From: Termitomyces sp. T153 | Lineage: Eukaryota > Basidiomycota > Agaricomycetes > Agaricales > Lyophyllaceae | Direction of reading: 5' to 3' | DNA: 64,000 nucleotides | Assembly (NCBI GenBank): GCA_018296165.2 | Contig: JACKQL020000033.1 | Coordinates: 434,001 to 498,000, forward strand | Shown: positions 10,944-23,601 of the stretch, one piece after another | Position numbering within the stretch: position 1 is the stretch's first letter | How the letters are laid out: each line of letters starts with the position of its first letter | Notes under the pieces: generated by a model | Told to the model about the DNA's origin: nothing | The model's input: the letters and a program-made list of their open reading frames with translations, nothing else | Database searches by the model: none | Made by a program: the position numbers and the translations under genes

Positions 10944-11307
10944 TGTAGAGTAAAACACAATGTGAGACCTCAGTCACTCCACGTAAATGTAAGATGACTG
11001 ATATTAACCTGTAGAGTACAACACAATGTGAGACTACAGGTAACAGTAAGTAAAAGTAATCCAAAAAATATAGTAAGTCTGGCTCACCCTCAGTCACTCC
11101 ACATAGATGTAAGGTGACTGAGGGTGGCAGATTTTGTGTATCCGATCCTAAGGTGAACAAAAATAAGGTTTGGCAAAGAATAGTAAACACGCTCGCGTGA
11201 GAACACGAGGCTAGCAAGTGGCGATGTTCGAAAAAGGTAAGTGAAAATGAAAAAGGAAATATTTAGACTTTTAGGCATCGACGCGACCCTGCGCGTCTCC
11301 CTCAACA
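10944..11307 (-). repeat. Solo copia LTR, minus strand (364 bp)
   Basis: On the minus strand it begins TGTTGAGGGAGACGCG and ends TTTTACTCTACA, matching the ends of the other copia LTRs. It has the same internal order: a first hairpin, then two copies of a 66-bp unit (plus-strand TGTAGAGTAAAACACAATG at 10944 and TGTAGAGTACAACACAATG at 11010). No primer binding site or coding region follows, so it is a solo LTR. I could not find a clean target-site duplication. Confidence 0.7.
11085..11126 (-). promoter_or_regulatory. LTR leader hairpin, 13-bp perfect arms
   Basis: CACCCTCAGTCAC (11085-11097) and GTGACTGAGGGTG (11114-11126) are perfect inverted repeats around a 16-nt loop. The stem matches the one in copia element 1 while the loop differs. 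A weaker second copy (TCAGTCA / TGACTGA) is at 10970-11001. Confidence 0.75.
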
Positions 11308-12502
11308 AATTTTAATGTTGCGAGGAATCAATTATTCAAAGATTACAAAGTGGTGTCCCAACGAGCGTCATTACACTGTATGTCAAATCAAAGGGAAATA
11401 ATTTGTAACATTCAATCTGTCTTCATATTGGGAGAATTTTTCCAAGAAACTTCTGCCATGTGGGTTTATCAGAAGGTATTATTATAATTCAAGCACTCCA
11501 AACATCATGATAAGTTTGGTTCTTCGAGTTTTCGATAAATGTTTTTCCATTGTCACATACTCTCATTGGTCTGATGATACAACTAAATTTGCTCATCGTG
11601 GTGTAAAATTTCGATACATGTGCTAGAGCGGCAGAACGACGGCATGATGCTGATTGTATCGAGATTGTAGATACAGTTATCGAGTGAAATTTTCATCTAA
11701 ATCTACAGAGGACGTTTGAGATAAATCTCTTGTAATGTCTCTACTTGTTCATTGGAGAGAATTGAATAAAATTTTCAAGAGGATTTTCTCATTATCTGGC
11801 TAGAATATGGATAATCAATTTCATTTTATCAGCGGATAGCCCGGTACAACCCCCAAAAATGAAATCCAAAAGGTTCTCGATGGGATCGAGTAAGACAGAT
11901 CGTCCGTCCCCTCCTCCTATTATCAGCTACAAGTAATCCTAAAATCGCGCGATCAACGAAAGTACAAAGTGCTCTTCGTCGACGATGGATACTAGACGGG
12001 CCTGGAGAGATGGAATAAATACACTGTACAGTAATTAATCGAGAGAACGAACTATGGTTGAGTGGGCAACCACATGTACAATGCTCATGTAATTCATCTG
12101 CGCAAGTACCGGAGTCTGAGTCTATCGTACTCATCGAGCACAGGACGGAGTAGTTAGACCTTTCAACAGTCAATAACCGTGATTGAATCTTGACCCACCC
12201 CATGCCACATCTTATTGCCCAGGACAGAAGAGATATAAAAATACAGCAGTTGATATCAATAGAGACAAGATGAATGTGAGGAGGTATTTAACGAAGGCTA
12301 CAACAGGAGATCGGTATATGGCTACAGTGGTTGGAGGCAAAATACGGAACACATTAAAGAGGCACGGTCAGGGGTAGAATATTGTAGAGGAGAGGAAGGA
12401 TCGTAAAAGGAGAAAGAAGATACCTAGGGTACACAAGACGGTTCAAGTTGTCCTAGTGTCGTAACGAAGAAGGAAAGGAAAAGCAAGAAACATAATCTAT
12501 GC
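11308..12502. other. No gene recognised
   Basis: AT-rich stretch followed by about 600 bases downstream of the HMG-box gene. Only short frames without motifs are visible. It may contain the 3' end of the HMG-box transcript. Confidence 0.5.
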
Positions 12503-14190
12503 TCACACAGCGTAAGTCACATCAGCATGATAGCCACAAGCACTGGCAGCAAAGCTCTCATCGAACATGCTCGGCTGGAACAAGCTATCGAGCCCTTGCT
12601 CCTGCGATACGCAGCCCAACTCCATAGCTGGATCATCAAATCCCACACCTGTCAAAGAGAGCTCAACCTCGTGTGGACGCGTCGGATCAAAGTCCAACCC
12701 GAGCCCGGCGTCAACTGTGAGCTGCTGGTGCTGTATCGGGCCGCTCGTGAACGATCCGGTATCGCACTCTTTCCAAATATCGAGGTCCTCGAACGCCGTC
12801 ACGGTCGGTGCGGCCGACTGTGGTTGGGGAGCGTGCACCACTGGGGCTGCGGCGGGGACAGGAAGAACGGCGTCCGAAGATGCTGGGGAACCTGAGTAGG
12901 CTGTTGAGGGGTGAGACTCGGGGCGGAGCTGCGGATCGAGCCAAGAGAGTCCATCGAGTGCGGGTGAGTGGTTCGCGTATATTTGGTGTTGGCTGAGGTC
13001 GGAGGGAATGTCGTGTGGTGAGATTGAGTCTAGTGATCCGAATGAATTTTGATCGTGATGTGAGGGGAGAGCATTCATGAAATGTTGGTCGTCAAATGAT
13101 GAGAAGAAGCTAGAGTTTTCACCAAAGAAGCTGGGATTGAAGAGCGATGGATCAACATCTGGTAATGGTGAGTCGTCTCGCTGGAATTGACCCATAGAAT
13201 CCGCAGGTAATGTCCATGAGCGGTGGAACAGAACCGGGCGAGCACTCGATGCACGACGGTTGCCAAGCATCATGCGTTGCACCGGAGAGCCTGGTCGCGA
13301 AATAGTCATGAACGGAATATTAGGAACATTGGCACCGTGATTGAAATGGGGATAGTAGTCGTTAGGCAAGGGAACAGACGACGGACGACGCTGGGCGAAA
13401 ACTGGCGCTACAGGGGGGGTTTGCGTGCGCATGAGGTCAAGTTTACGGACAGCAGCCGCGAGTTCGTCGCCCTTTTTACCCTCGAGAAGAAGCTGAGCGA
13501 CTTCTTCGCATCGACGCTCATCCTCAGGCGTCGTCAGCATTTTGTCCTTCTTCTTTTCCTTGTTTTTGTTGTGCACGGGACGGAAGCGATAGTCAGGATA
13601 CCTTGCCTTGTGCTCTGCCTTAGCATGTTTTGCCTTGACTTCCCATACTTTCTTCTCTTCCAAAGGAAGAGCGCGCCAGCAATTACCTAAGCAATTATAA
13701 GATCAATCAATACGTCCATCATGTAGAGACGACGAACAACTGACCTATTATTTTCGATAGCGAGCCATGGTTCGTCTCAATCGTCCCCGGGACGTGTTTT
13801 TGACGAACAAAGTCGGCGCGGAAAAGCATGAAGGCATTTGGTGGTCGTGGGATATACCCCATCGACCGTCGTTTACCTGGAGGCGCCCGTCTACGAGCGG
13901 GTGGTGGTGCAGGGGTTTCAGAAGGAGGGAATAAAGCGGATGTAGGCGAAGCGGGCTCAGGAGATGACGGGGACGTCAATTCCTCCTCCTCTACGAAAGT
14001 CACTGGCGTTACGTTGGGCGCAAAAGTTACAGGTCGCGGTGAAATTCCGTATATCCCGGCTTTAGCAGGAGTGAAAGCTTCATTCGCAATGTAAGTACAA
14101 TCGTTGATCTCCCTTCATACCAACTATCTGGTTGTACTCACACGTAGCTAACGATGAGCGTCTCCGCTTTGATAGACGTATAGCTGGCAT
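12503..14190 (-). CDS. HMG-box (MATA_HMG-type) transcription factor
   Basis: This is a three-exon model. Exon 1 is 14190-14142 (MPAIRLSKRRRSSLAT). A 64-nt intron is followed by exon 2 at 14077-13745, a 58-nt intron, and exon 3 at 13686-12503. The total is 1566 nt, giving 521 residues. The HMG box is at about residues 93-166: PRPPNAFMLFRADF, a loop ending IETNHGSLSKIIGNCWR, then EEKKVWEVKAKHAKAEH. The intron splits the box inside IIG-N, and the joined reading restores the expected NCWR. Basic tracts (SKRRRS, ARRRAPPGKRR) could act in nuclear import. The C-terminal 350 residues are rich in Ser, Pro, Asp and Gln and look like an activation region. HMG proteins of this class regulate mating and development in basidiomycetes, but which one this is cannot be decided. 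The second intron is strongly supported; exon 1 is less certain because other starts are possible. Confidence 0.88.
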
Positions 14191-17100
14191 GAGGTATAAT
14201 ATCCTGTTTGGAATGAAAGCGGCGGAGGGGTGTCAACTGACCCGAGTTTCCAAAGCAGGAGGACAAAAGGATAGCGAAAGGACGAGGACTGCTTATTGTT
14301 CCAGGATTACTTATATGTTGACTGCCATCAGACCTTGATCAGGGTTGGCTCTCTCATGTGACCCCCTGATACCATGTCCTTAGATTCTCCCTTACAACCA
14401 TGCATGCACCCGCACCGCATCTTTCATCATACCCGTTTGTTCTCAAGAAGAGCGTCTTCTTGTCTCGCGATATCTCGACAACCAACACCGACATCTGTTG
14501 ACGCTGTGAGCACAACAGATTGCTTGCTCCTCCGTCATATCAGCCTCTAGGTCTGGGGTCCTGGTCGTCGAACTCATGTCTCTTTTCGTCCATTCCTTTG
14601 TGGCTTAATTTGGAACTTTGTTTATTCCCGACTAATCTTCTTGTTCCTTATAGACCTTCGATCCTCGTGGTCGCTTGGCGGTCGATGATGGTGACCAGGA
14701 TTATGCCGTGGTTGAACTTTGTATCTGTCCTCGAGACAAGTCGAAGGCGTGTTCAAGTCATCTGTCTTGTCAAATGGTACTTGTATCTATTCATTATGCA
14801 TAATGATTCATATAAACTGGAGACCTCCTGAAAATTCCTCACACATCATCGTTTCTGGATCAACCGGATATACACAGAGTTTCCTTCGGCAGATTTGCTC
14901 GGCGAGGGCCTTCTCCGACGAAAAAATACCCACTGTCAAATGTCTACCGACCAAGTGTCCGCTCTTTCCTTTTGGATCAAGCCAAGTTCGTGAATTGACC
15001 TTTGTCAGCCTTCGTCCCGTCCTCTCCAGATTCACCTTGTTCCACAAACGATATCTCCCGACTTTCTTCATTTTGACGCTCGTTTGCCTAGAAACCGAAT
15101 TAGACGCTCGTGTATACTTGACAACCAATTGACGTCGCGGCCGGTGGTGAATGCTCCGCACCAGATTGACTATCTTCAATGTGGGTGTCAGACGATCAAT
15201 GTAAATAACGCACAAGTGTCCTTGAGATATGTTATTCCTCCATCACTTATGGCTTCTGGCGAGAACTCCTTCCAACCCTCTTCATTCCAAAATGATGTCA
15301 GTCTCGCTTCATCAACCATGCCATATTTCTCATTGCGATCTTCTTCATGTCCTAATCCTATGGCCACCATGTTGCCAGAAAAGAACAAGGTCTTCATTTG
15401 CCACACGTCTCTAGGCAGACCTTGATTGATATCAAAAAGAATACAAAAACAGCTCAGATTCGACTTTGCATCCAACCCTGGCCGAGACAGGGTTCACGAT
15501 CATGATCAAACGGCCAAGTCACCGAATCGTCGTATGTTCTCCCGTTCCTCCATCATTTCAGCGCCCACGCATACATAGCCTTCATATCGTTAATCTCCGT
15601 TCCTTACGCTTGTCGTTCCTTTATATTACCAGAATCGGCCACACACAAGTGAGCCTCGTGTACGTCTGGGTGGCGTCCGCGCTCTGCTTTTCTTCGCTTA
15701 CGTAGCTAGCCATGACAGACAGCTTCAGCTGAGATCGGCCTCCTCCATTCTCTCAGTTGCTCGGGGTTAAGTGGGGAACCATGTTCGAGGTGCAAGCTTC
15801 GAACTTCAAGATGGCCACCGCCTGAATGGAGGAGATGGTGACCTTGTCAACTACACAGTAGCTATGGAAATCCTGCATTCGCCACCGCTTCATCTTGTTC
15901 GATATTCGGACGAACAAGTAACAACTCTTTTGAGTGTTGATGAATATGACCGATTCATCTCGGAGGATCATCCTTTAACATGACGATACAGATAATACCC
16001 CTTTCGGTCTGGGTCCTCGTCCATCGTGTGTGCGTGATTTCGCACTCGAGTTCTAATCTTGTCTCAGTCGACGCGATGGCACTCGTCTCAAGTTCGAAGT
16101 GACGCTGATTCTCATCACGATGATATTTCCATCGGAACATTGCGGGGCCCATCGAATATTGCAGTGTTGTATCCATGGTATGACATTGCGGGTCTCAGAC
16201 CGTCGGTTGGCGTGTGATGTTGGAGTTCTACTCAAGATGGTTATTATCACTTCGTGCAGTCGAGGTCGTTATTGAATGGGAGCTCTTGGAGCTTTCGTGT
16301 GCCATTCTTGTTCATCCGCTTTTAATAAGTCTTCTGTGCTGCCACGTATCAAAGGTCCCTGATTTCATCTAACCTTGCATGCGCTTCATATGAGTAACCT
16401 TTCGAGCAGCTCGGATCGTGGGTGCTGAGCAGATCTCATCGTGAATCAAGTATCTGTGAGAGCCTCTGCCGATTTAGTTTGGTATTTCATTCATGTCATC
16501 GCGACTTGACATCACGAGATGATGCACAGCCGATATTGACTTCCTGGATTATTCTAATATCACTTCAAGCGCTTCAACGGCCCAAACGACTGCATGACGA
16601 TAGCGAAAATGATCACTCAATGCACGAACGATCGCCAGGCTTGTGTTGTTCAATCAAGTGAGCAAGAACACGTCTTGACCATGGAACAATGGCAATGTTC
16701 AAATCCTCGCATGCGTTGTTGATGTCAACGTTAATCAGAGCCACCGGCTTGGAAGTCTAGGTTCCAACATGGCAATCGACTTTGCATAAGTCGCGTTCAA
16801 AGTGTCCAGACAAACAATGTGAAAATCGAAATGACGGTTTATGAAAATTTCTGTCATAAGCGGTGGTATAACCACTTGTACTGTCCGTCTATCCAGGCGT
16901 GAAAGTTATGAGAATCTGTGTCATAAACGGTGGTGTAAGCACTTGGGTCGTCAGTTGTTGCACATGAAACAGGTCGACTACTGTATGACTTGTGGAAGGA
17001 TATGAGAATTTGGTCAGGCTGGACCCAGGTTCGAATAGAATCCAGAAGGAACATTCCTGTCTTGAGGACGAATGATATTTTCTATAGGTCAGGGTCAGAA

Positions 17101-18631
17101 CAGATATTGTGATGATGTTGAAATGGAAAAAACTATTTCATATCTACATCCTAACTAGTTTAGAAGAGTTGATAGACTTATGTAACATTAGTTGTACCGC
17201 CACCACCACAATAACAACTATCATCCCCCCACTCGCAGGATCGCGCTCTGTCTGTGGCAAGTATAAACACTCTATATAGGTATATACCCAATTCTCATTT
17301 TCATGATGAGTGGGACCCTGTGTGACGTCTATGATCAATCCTTGTTATACTGAATTGTTAGAGTCATGATGACAGTAGTCAGACTTCTTTGCGACTATGG
17401 ACAGTTTTTTCTTCAGCCTGGTTCTTGTCAACACAGTAATGATATTGAAAACCATATAGTGGTGATGATCACATTAGTCTAAGCAGCTATAAGCCTGTGG
17501 CTAACAACATGGTTGCACTTTTGGCAACAGCTAACAAGGACTGACAAAATGATAAAGACTCACTCACAATGCAAGACACCACAAAGATTCTGATTGCATT
17601 ACAGAAGACACTCATGGCAATGACATTTAGTAAACCTTATACTGAGGAACATATTTTTGAGTAGTTCTAAGTAAAGGTAACTAATTTTCAAATCATAACT
17701 CGTTCCATTCAGGTCCAGGTGCAGTGCATCTGCTTACACTTTTTTGAATCAAAGAAGTTAGTACTTGCGACTACAACTCGGGAACTTTAGGCTTCTCAGG
17801 GAATACAGATGATCAGTTGTGTGCTTTGAGGGGTTCTCCTCACACTTTGGAAAATAAGACTTGCCGAGGATTCATCATGTGCTCAAAAAGGTATTTGTGT
17901 AGATACATGCGCCAACATCTTTCCACACCACATCCATCCATGTTCAGTTCTGTTTACACTGCCAGGGTCATGCAAGTATCAGCTAGCCCCATGCCCCCAT
18001 TATCAGAAGAGGAATGATTAAACCCTATCAGCTTGAAAAGTTCAAATATAGTGCCAAATGTTACTTTGGCTACAAGGGATTCTGGTGTAGAGACAGGTTG
18101 ACAGGGTACTCTATAACATTGACTCCAGTGAAATGAGGGCTTGGGTGAGGGAGAAGGAGGAGGAGTGAAGGGCACTTCCATTCACTACATTCATGTCTTG
18201 TCTTAGGGGGGAAGTTTTGGCTACAGACTGGGTGTAGGAGATGGCACAGGCATTGATGAAGAAACAGGGAGAAAAGGAGAGGTTTATTGAGTGGGCAAGT
18301 AGAATTAGAGAGGTGAATGACACATTGTGCCTTAACCCATGCTTTTATATACCTCCCATCTCCCAAAAAGATGTGTGACCATTTATTGCTTCATCACCAG
18401 GATGACTTGCAACATGATTATTCAATCAGCAACAGGGACAACTGTTCAAACAAAATAAAGGAATTTTCAAAGTGGTCTAGAATGGTTTCTGACTGAGATT
18501 TGGCTCCTGCTGCATGTAAGATTAATCAACATCTGACCCACCTGAAGAACACATCTGACATGTCCAGGAATGCAACGATGACAAAGAATGTAGGTGTGAC
18601 AACTATGGACACAGCAATGACTAACAACAAT
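14191..18631. other. No gene that can be defended; some unassigned frames
   Basis: 4.4 kb between the HMG-box gene and copia element 2. The first part has normal CpG. From about 17400 CpG becomes sparse, which suggests old repeat-derived DNA. Scattered frames of 60-135 codons occur on both strands, but none has a motif I recognise. The best candidate is listed separately (14808-15475). Confidence 0.45.
14808..15475 (-). other. Possible spliced or broken hypothetical gene
   Basis: Two minus-strand frames overlap end to end. The first (15475-15188) reads DVWQMKTLFFSGNMVAIG and later EEGWKEFSPEAISDGG. The second (15215-14808) reads AEQICRRKLCVYPVDPET near its end. A GTGCGT..AAG segment of about 40 nt between them could be a short intron. 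Their amino-acid make-up is protein-like, but I do not recognise a family. This may be part of a larger decayed gene reaching toward 16250. Confidence 0.25.
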
Positions 18632-18962
18632 TGTTGAGCGAGTGACTTTTCACCCCCGCTACATACGTCATTGGACTGGCTGAGCTGCTTTATACGGATG
18701 TTACCTCCAAGTTGAGCTATCAGCCACAACGGTGTTTACCAGACTTTGTTTTTTTTTCTCTACATATTCCGGGCACATAAACAAACCACCCTCAGTTGAC
18801 TATATTTGTGACTGAGGGTGAGTGAAAAATTACTTACTAAATATTTACGTACAACTTGCTATCTCCCTGTAGACTCAAACCGGTGTTTTACTCTGCAGGT
18901 AATAATAACAAGCAGTCGGCTATATTTGTGACTGAGGACTAAAACCGGTATTTTACTCTACG
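18632..18962 (+). repeat. Left LTR of copia element 2 (331 bp)
   Basis: It begins TGTTGAGCGAGTGAC, like TGTTGGAATGGAGTGAC of copia element 1, and ends TTTTACTCTACG just before a primer binding site. CpG reappears exactly at this left edge. It has a hairpin at 18787-18820 (CACCCTCAGT / ACTGAGGGTG) and two copies of a 65-bp unit starting AAACCGGTGTTTTACTCT (18877) and AAACCGGTATTTTACTCT (18942). Confidence 0.75.
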
Positions 18963-18975
18963 GGTTATAGGCCCC
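18963..18975 (+). other. Primer binding site of copia element 2
   Basis: GGTTATAGGCCCC directly follows the LTR. It matches the initiator-tRNA anticodon-arm complement GGTTATGGGCCC with one mismatch and aligns with the site at 107 in copia element 1. Confidence 0.6.
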
Positions 18976-19101
18976 GTTAGCACTCCCACTACGCAACCAC
19001 GTTGAGCCATTGCTCCGACAAAAACCGACTCCCCACATACACACATACATCGATAACATTTCTTTTCTTTGTTCTGCTTCTCTGTACGGACAAAATAAAA
19101 A

Positions 19102-21349
19102 ATGACATCTACAAACTCATCAAACCCACCAAACTTCCCAGAAGAGGCCCATTTCGATGGAAAAAATTACATGACATTCGAAAATCGAGCCTTGATTGCT
19201 GCGAGAGCGCTTGGCACCCTCGGATACCTGGACGGAACGATAACAAAACCGAGCTCACGACCAAACAACACTGACACAAAACCCACCGAGTGGTCGTCGA
19301 GGACTCCATCTCTGGAAGAATGGGAGGAGAGAGACGCTTGGGCACTTGGGCTCATTACATACAATACTAAAAACCCTGTTGGGCTGGGAATCGAAATCGA
19401 GGGTACGGCTGCTGAAGCATGGACGAACCTGACAGATAACTATGGAGTGTTCTCGGAAATTGCTGCAATAAATGCCAATAACGCCTGCGCGCCACAGAGT
19501 TTACCGATGGAATGGACTTCCTGAAACATATCAAACACATCAGAGAAAAATGGAAAGGGACAGTGGAAAAGGGAGCGAAGATTGATGAATCGGCGTTCCG
19601 CACTATCCTAATAGCCTCCCTTCCGGAATCATGGAACTCGGTCATGCAATCAAAAACTGCTACTGGAAAGGGGGAGGAAAGGAGGGTCAGTTCCCGCCAA
19701 ACTTTAGGAACAGGACTAGAACTACTGAACCTGCTCCGAGCGAGTTGTCTACCATCACCCCGGTAGCAAATGCAGTAACGTCTGCCACTGTTGAGCGAAA
19801 AACTGAAGAGACGCCAGTCACATATACCTTATCTGCGATGCTGCGTGGTGACAACAGCAACGAGAATCAGCTAGCTGTTGTCAAATTAATAGGGGCAAAC
19901 ACCACAAAAGTAGCAGAGATACCCACATACGCCAATTCAGGGGCGATGGACCACTTTTTCATTAGCTGAGAGGAGCTCTCAGAATACGAAGAACTAGCAG
20001 ACCTGATGGAGGGCCACGCAGCCCCCAAAGGAGCTATGTTCCGAGTCGTCGGGAGGGGGACTGTCAGGAAGGTGTGCCGAACAACGCACGGGCTATCCAA
20101 ATTAGTCTTCAAAAACGCACTCCATGCCCCAGATCTTGCATCAAACCTAATTTCCATAAACAAGTTTGACAGGGCGGGATTTCATGTCACCTTCGGAGGA
20201 GGTCAGGTATGCTTCAATGACCCCAGTGGCAGAGAAATCCTGTGTGGAAAGGGAGATCGTGGAATGTACCTACTGAGCTCCCTTGGAGGCACCAAGGCAC
20301 AAAGTGCTCTGACAGCAAAGTCCCAAAACAAACCTACTACCTTGGAGACGTGACATCGGCGTTTTGGTCATGTGAGTGTCAAGACCATTTGTAATGTGCT
20401 GGCAAACAACTTACTTGATGGCCTTGTGATCAAGGGCAATCTGTCCATACCAGGCATTTGCAAAGATTGCATGTATGGGAAACACACATCCAGACCTTAC
20501 AATGCTGATGTCACTCCTGAAGGTGCATCCAATGACTGAGTCCATATCAAAATGTGGGGTCCATCTAGTGTCATGTCCCTGGGAGGGGCCATGTACATGG
20601 TGGTGGCAGTTGATGGTGGCTCTTCACATCTGTCAGGGTACTTCCTATCATGGAAAGATGTGGTGACAACCATGATGGCCTTTGAGTCATACCACCTGGA
20701 GTCAGAGCATCAGACAAGGAGGAAACTCTGCAAAGTAAGAGTGGATGCAGGTTGTGAATGGGTGAACAAACTCTGGATGGCATACCTGACAGGTCACAGC
20801 ATTGTTCTAAAGGTCACCACTCTGTATGCACATGCACAGAATGGTTTGGCAGAAAGGGCTAACTGCACAATCCTTGAGGGAGTACACTGTGTGCTCATGG
20901 AGAGTGGGCTGCCAAAAGAACTATGAGCCAAAATAGCAGCAGCTCAGATGTACACAAGAAACTTACTTCCATCTTTGAGACACCCAGGTATTATCCCAGA
21001 ACAAGCTTGGACCAGTTGTCATCAAAGATCATTTGAGACTTTGGGGGTGCCTTGCTTGGGCAAAGGTGCTGGAAGAACTGGTTGAATCAAAACTGGGTCC
21101 TTGTTCAGTCAGGACTTGCTTGGTTGGCTATGCAAACAGTGGGTATCAACTGTTCAACCAAGGTGCCCAATCCATCATTACATCATGAGATGTGAAAAGG
21201 ATAAACAAGCACCACAGCAACAAATGGATGTGGCAGTCCTGTCACACTGCACACAACATACTTTCCACATGCCAACCAGTAGCCCTGAGGATCAGACCAG
21301 ACATCAGCCCAATCAACTCAGACCATGCAACCAATGCTACCCCTGACAA
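19102..21349 (+). pseudogene. Ty1/copia Gag-protease-integrase remnant, RT missing
   Basis: A copia Gag start (MTSTNSSNPPNFPEEAHFDG) runs to a frameshift at about 19515. It continues in shifted frames through the end of a zinc-knuckle region (WKGGGKEGQ), a protease remnant (ANSGAMDHFF, again Asn for the catalytic Asp), GAG-pre-integrase (HRRFGHVSVKTI) and integrase. In the integrase the first catalytic Asp appears to be Lys (HIKMWGPS), while D (VDAGCEW) and E (GLAERAN) remain. At least four in-frame stops are present. No reverse transcriptase, RNase H or right LTR follows. The element fades out before the chromovirus LTR at 21627, and 21350-21626 holds nothing I recognise. CpG is present up to about 20360 and absent after it. 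Confidence 0.85.
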
Positions 21350-21626
21350 TAGCCAAGCACTTATTTGACCCCAGCCAACACAGGCACTGCCACCTACTGC
21401 ACAGCCATCACATCAATCCTTGTGCCTGACAAGGCCCACCCTGGTACTGATAGCAGCCAGAGAGACCTTACAGCATCAAGAGGAAGCACAAGCAGAGGGA
21501 GAGAATGGGCTACAGGGAAGGCACTACCCACTGCATTGATGGCCAATGGCCCCTATGCATACCTAGCAATGATGGCAGGCTCAGATGGGCATGAAGACAT
21601 GCACATACTGACAACATACTTGGAAG

Positions 21627-21925
21627 TGTCAGGAAACTGCCAATGCACATACTTGGCTTGGTCATGTGTTTGGTCACATGATCAGTTGCCATGTGTGTTC
21701 TGTGCAGAACCCACATGGCAAGGTATGTACATGTTTGGCAAGGTCATGTGACTGGAGTAATTTTTTCAAACCCTGGCATTGGAGATCCTCAGACTTGTTC
21801 TCTTTGGATCTCCCTCTGCCAGGTGTGTAGTCCTACTTGTAAACATTGTACTGTGCTAAATAGACTTTGGATCTCCCTCTGCCAGTTGTGCAACTGAGCC
21901 ACAGCCTCCAGAGGTTGCTCTTACA
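21627..21925 (+). repeat. Left LTR of chromovirus (299 bp)
   Basis: TGTCAGGAAACTGCC to CTCTTACA. It matches 27421-27796 apart from a duplicated segment in the latter. A possible primer binding site, TGGTCTGGGAGCCC, starts 20 bases downstream at 21946. Confidence 0.88.
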
Positions 21926-22041
21926 GCAGAACAAGTTTCTAGATTTGGTCTGGGAGCCCCCTTTTGATTACCTGAGCTTCTACTTGGTCCCTCAAAAGGT
22001 TTCTTCCCTACTAGTGTCTTAGTGCCCCTTGTGCTCCTCCT

Positions 22042-23248
22042 ATGACCCAGCCAATCCCTTCAGCACCTCCCTCTGATGCTTCAAGCCCCCAGGACAATGC
22101 CTGGAGTTGTTTGCTGTCCCTGGAAACACAGGTTCAACTTACCCAAGCCTCCTTTACTTTCCACATGGCTGAACTTACTGGACTCCATCAAACTACTGAA
22201 GCAGTGTCCCTTTCTCTCCAAGCCCTTCTGGAACGTCTCCTCCTTGCTCCTACCATACCTCCTATGCCCCCAGCAGATGCAGAACAGTTAGTGTCTGCAC
22301 CTTGCTCAGGTTTTTTGGCTCCAGCTGCTGCAGAACAGTTTGTGTCTGCATCTGGCTTAGGCCTTTCAGCTCCCCATTCCAAACTCCCTTTTCCTGCACT
22401 CCCTGATGTATATGATAGAGATTGTAAGGTTGGAGAGCATTTTCTCTAGTCCTGTATCACCTATATCCAGCTGAGCAGTGAAACCTTTACCTCAGATGCC
22501 TTGAAAATTGCCTGGGTTCTCTCTTATATGAAGGCCAGTTGAGCCTCAACCTATGCATTGCATATCTTTCAATGCCCAGGAGGAGTGGAGAGTTTCTCTG
22601 GCTGGATGGAGTTTGAGAAGGAGTTCCAAGCAGAGTTCTTTCCCCTTGATCCTGCCAAAACTGCAGTTCTTTCCCTTTGAGACCAAACTCAGTATGGTCA
22701 AGGAAAGTGGTCACTTGATGAGTACATTGACTCTTTTTGTGCCTTAGTTGAACAGGCTGGATATCTAGGCAGTCTACAACTCTGCCTAACCTTCCATGAT
22801 GAATTTCACCTCTCTCTCAAGGATTGCATTGACAGCATGGCAGAGGAGCACCCAGATGATGAGCATGTTGATACTTGGTACAAGGTGGCATGTGAGCAGT
22901 GGCAGCTCATGAAACTGCAATGCAACTTGTGGTGGACACAACCCTCAACCTTTTCTTTCTCTCATGGAGGGTTCATCCCCCAAACTCCCTCTTTCACACC
23001 TGCATTAGTATCCTCACGACCAGGTGCAGCTCCTCCCTTTATGCCTCATGCTGCCCCCTTGCACTCCCTACCCTAAGGAGTCCCAATGGATGTTGATGCT
23101 TCCTGACAGCAGTCCTCTACTCCTCTGCTGTGTTGATGCTGTGGGAAGGCAGGTTATTTTGCCTGCTACTGTTCTCAAGGGCTAAAAGTCTGCTACCTGT
23201 CAGTGTCAGAGCAAGAACAGCTGCTCATCCAACTGCTTGCAGCCTGAG
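22042..23248 (+). pseudogene. Chromovirus Gag remnant
   Basis: It opens at ATG with MTQPIPSAPPSDASSP and runs 135 codons to the first stop. It then continues with several in-frame stops and shifts through a capsid-like stretch (FEKEFQAEFFPLDPAKTA, DEYIDSFCALVEQAGYLG) to a degraded zinc knuckle (CCGKAGYFACYC). A second copy of its N-terminal half lies on the minus strand at 43750-44482. Confidence 0.8.
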
Positions 23249-23601
23249 ATGCTACAGGAGTCCCCTCTCCAGATGCACTTATAGCTGTCCAATCTGATAA
23301 AGTGGCCAATGTATTGGAGGAGGTTCCTACAGAGTCTGAGGATTTTTAAAAGGGCAACAGATGACCAGTATGCCCCCATTGCCCAGTACTAATTGTTTTG
23401 CCCCCCTGTTCATAGATTCAAATTTATCTGTTGCCATTGTTGATACTATGCCTAAAATGATAAACCCCTCCTCAGACATACAAACTCCCTCTCCAGCTAA
23501 AGTCTCAGCTGGAAATGCACCTCCTAGCCCATGCCTCTGGAGACCTGCATGAGAATGCCACCTCCCCCATCATTATGTTGTTGCTTCCACCCCTTCTACC
23601 A

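Noticed and set aside
22188..22382. Repeated SAAAGAKKPEQGADTNC-type minus-strand frame in the chromovirus Gag
   Set aside because: It is the shadow of a short internal repeat in the plus-strand Gag (AEQLVSA/AEQFVSA) and is not a separate gene.
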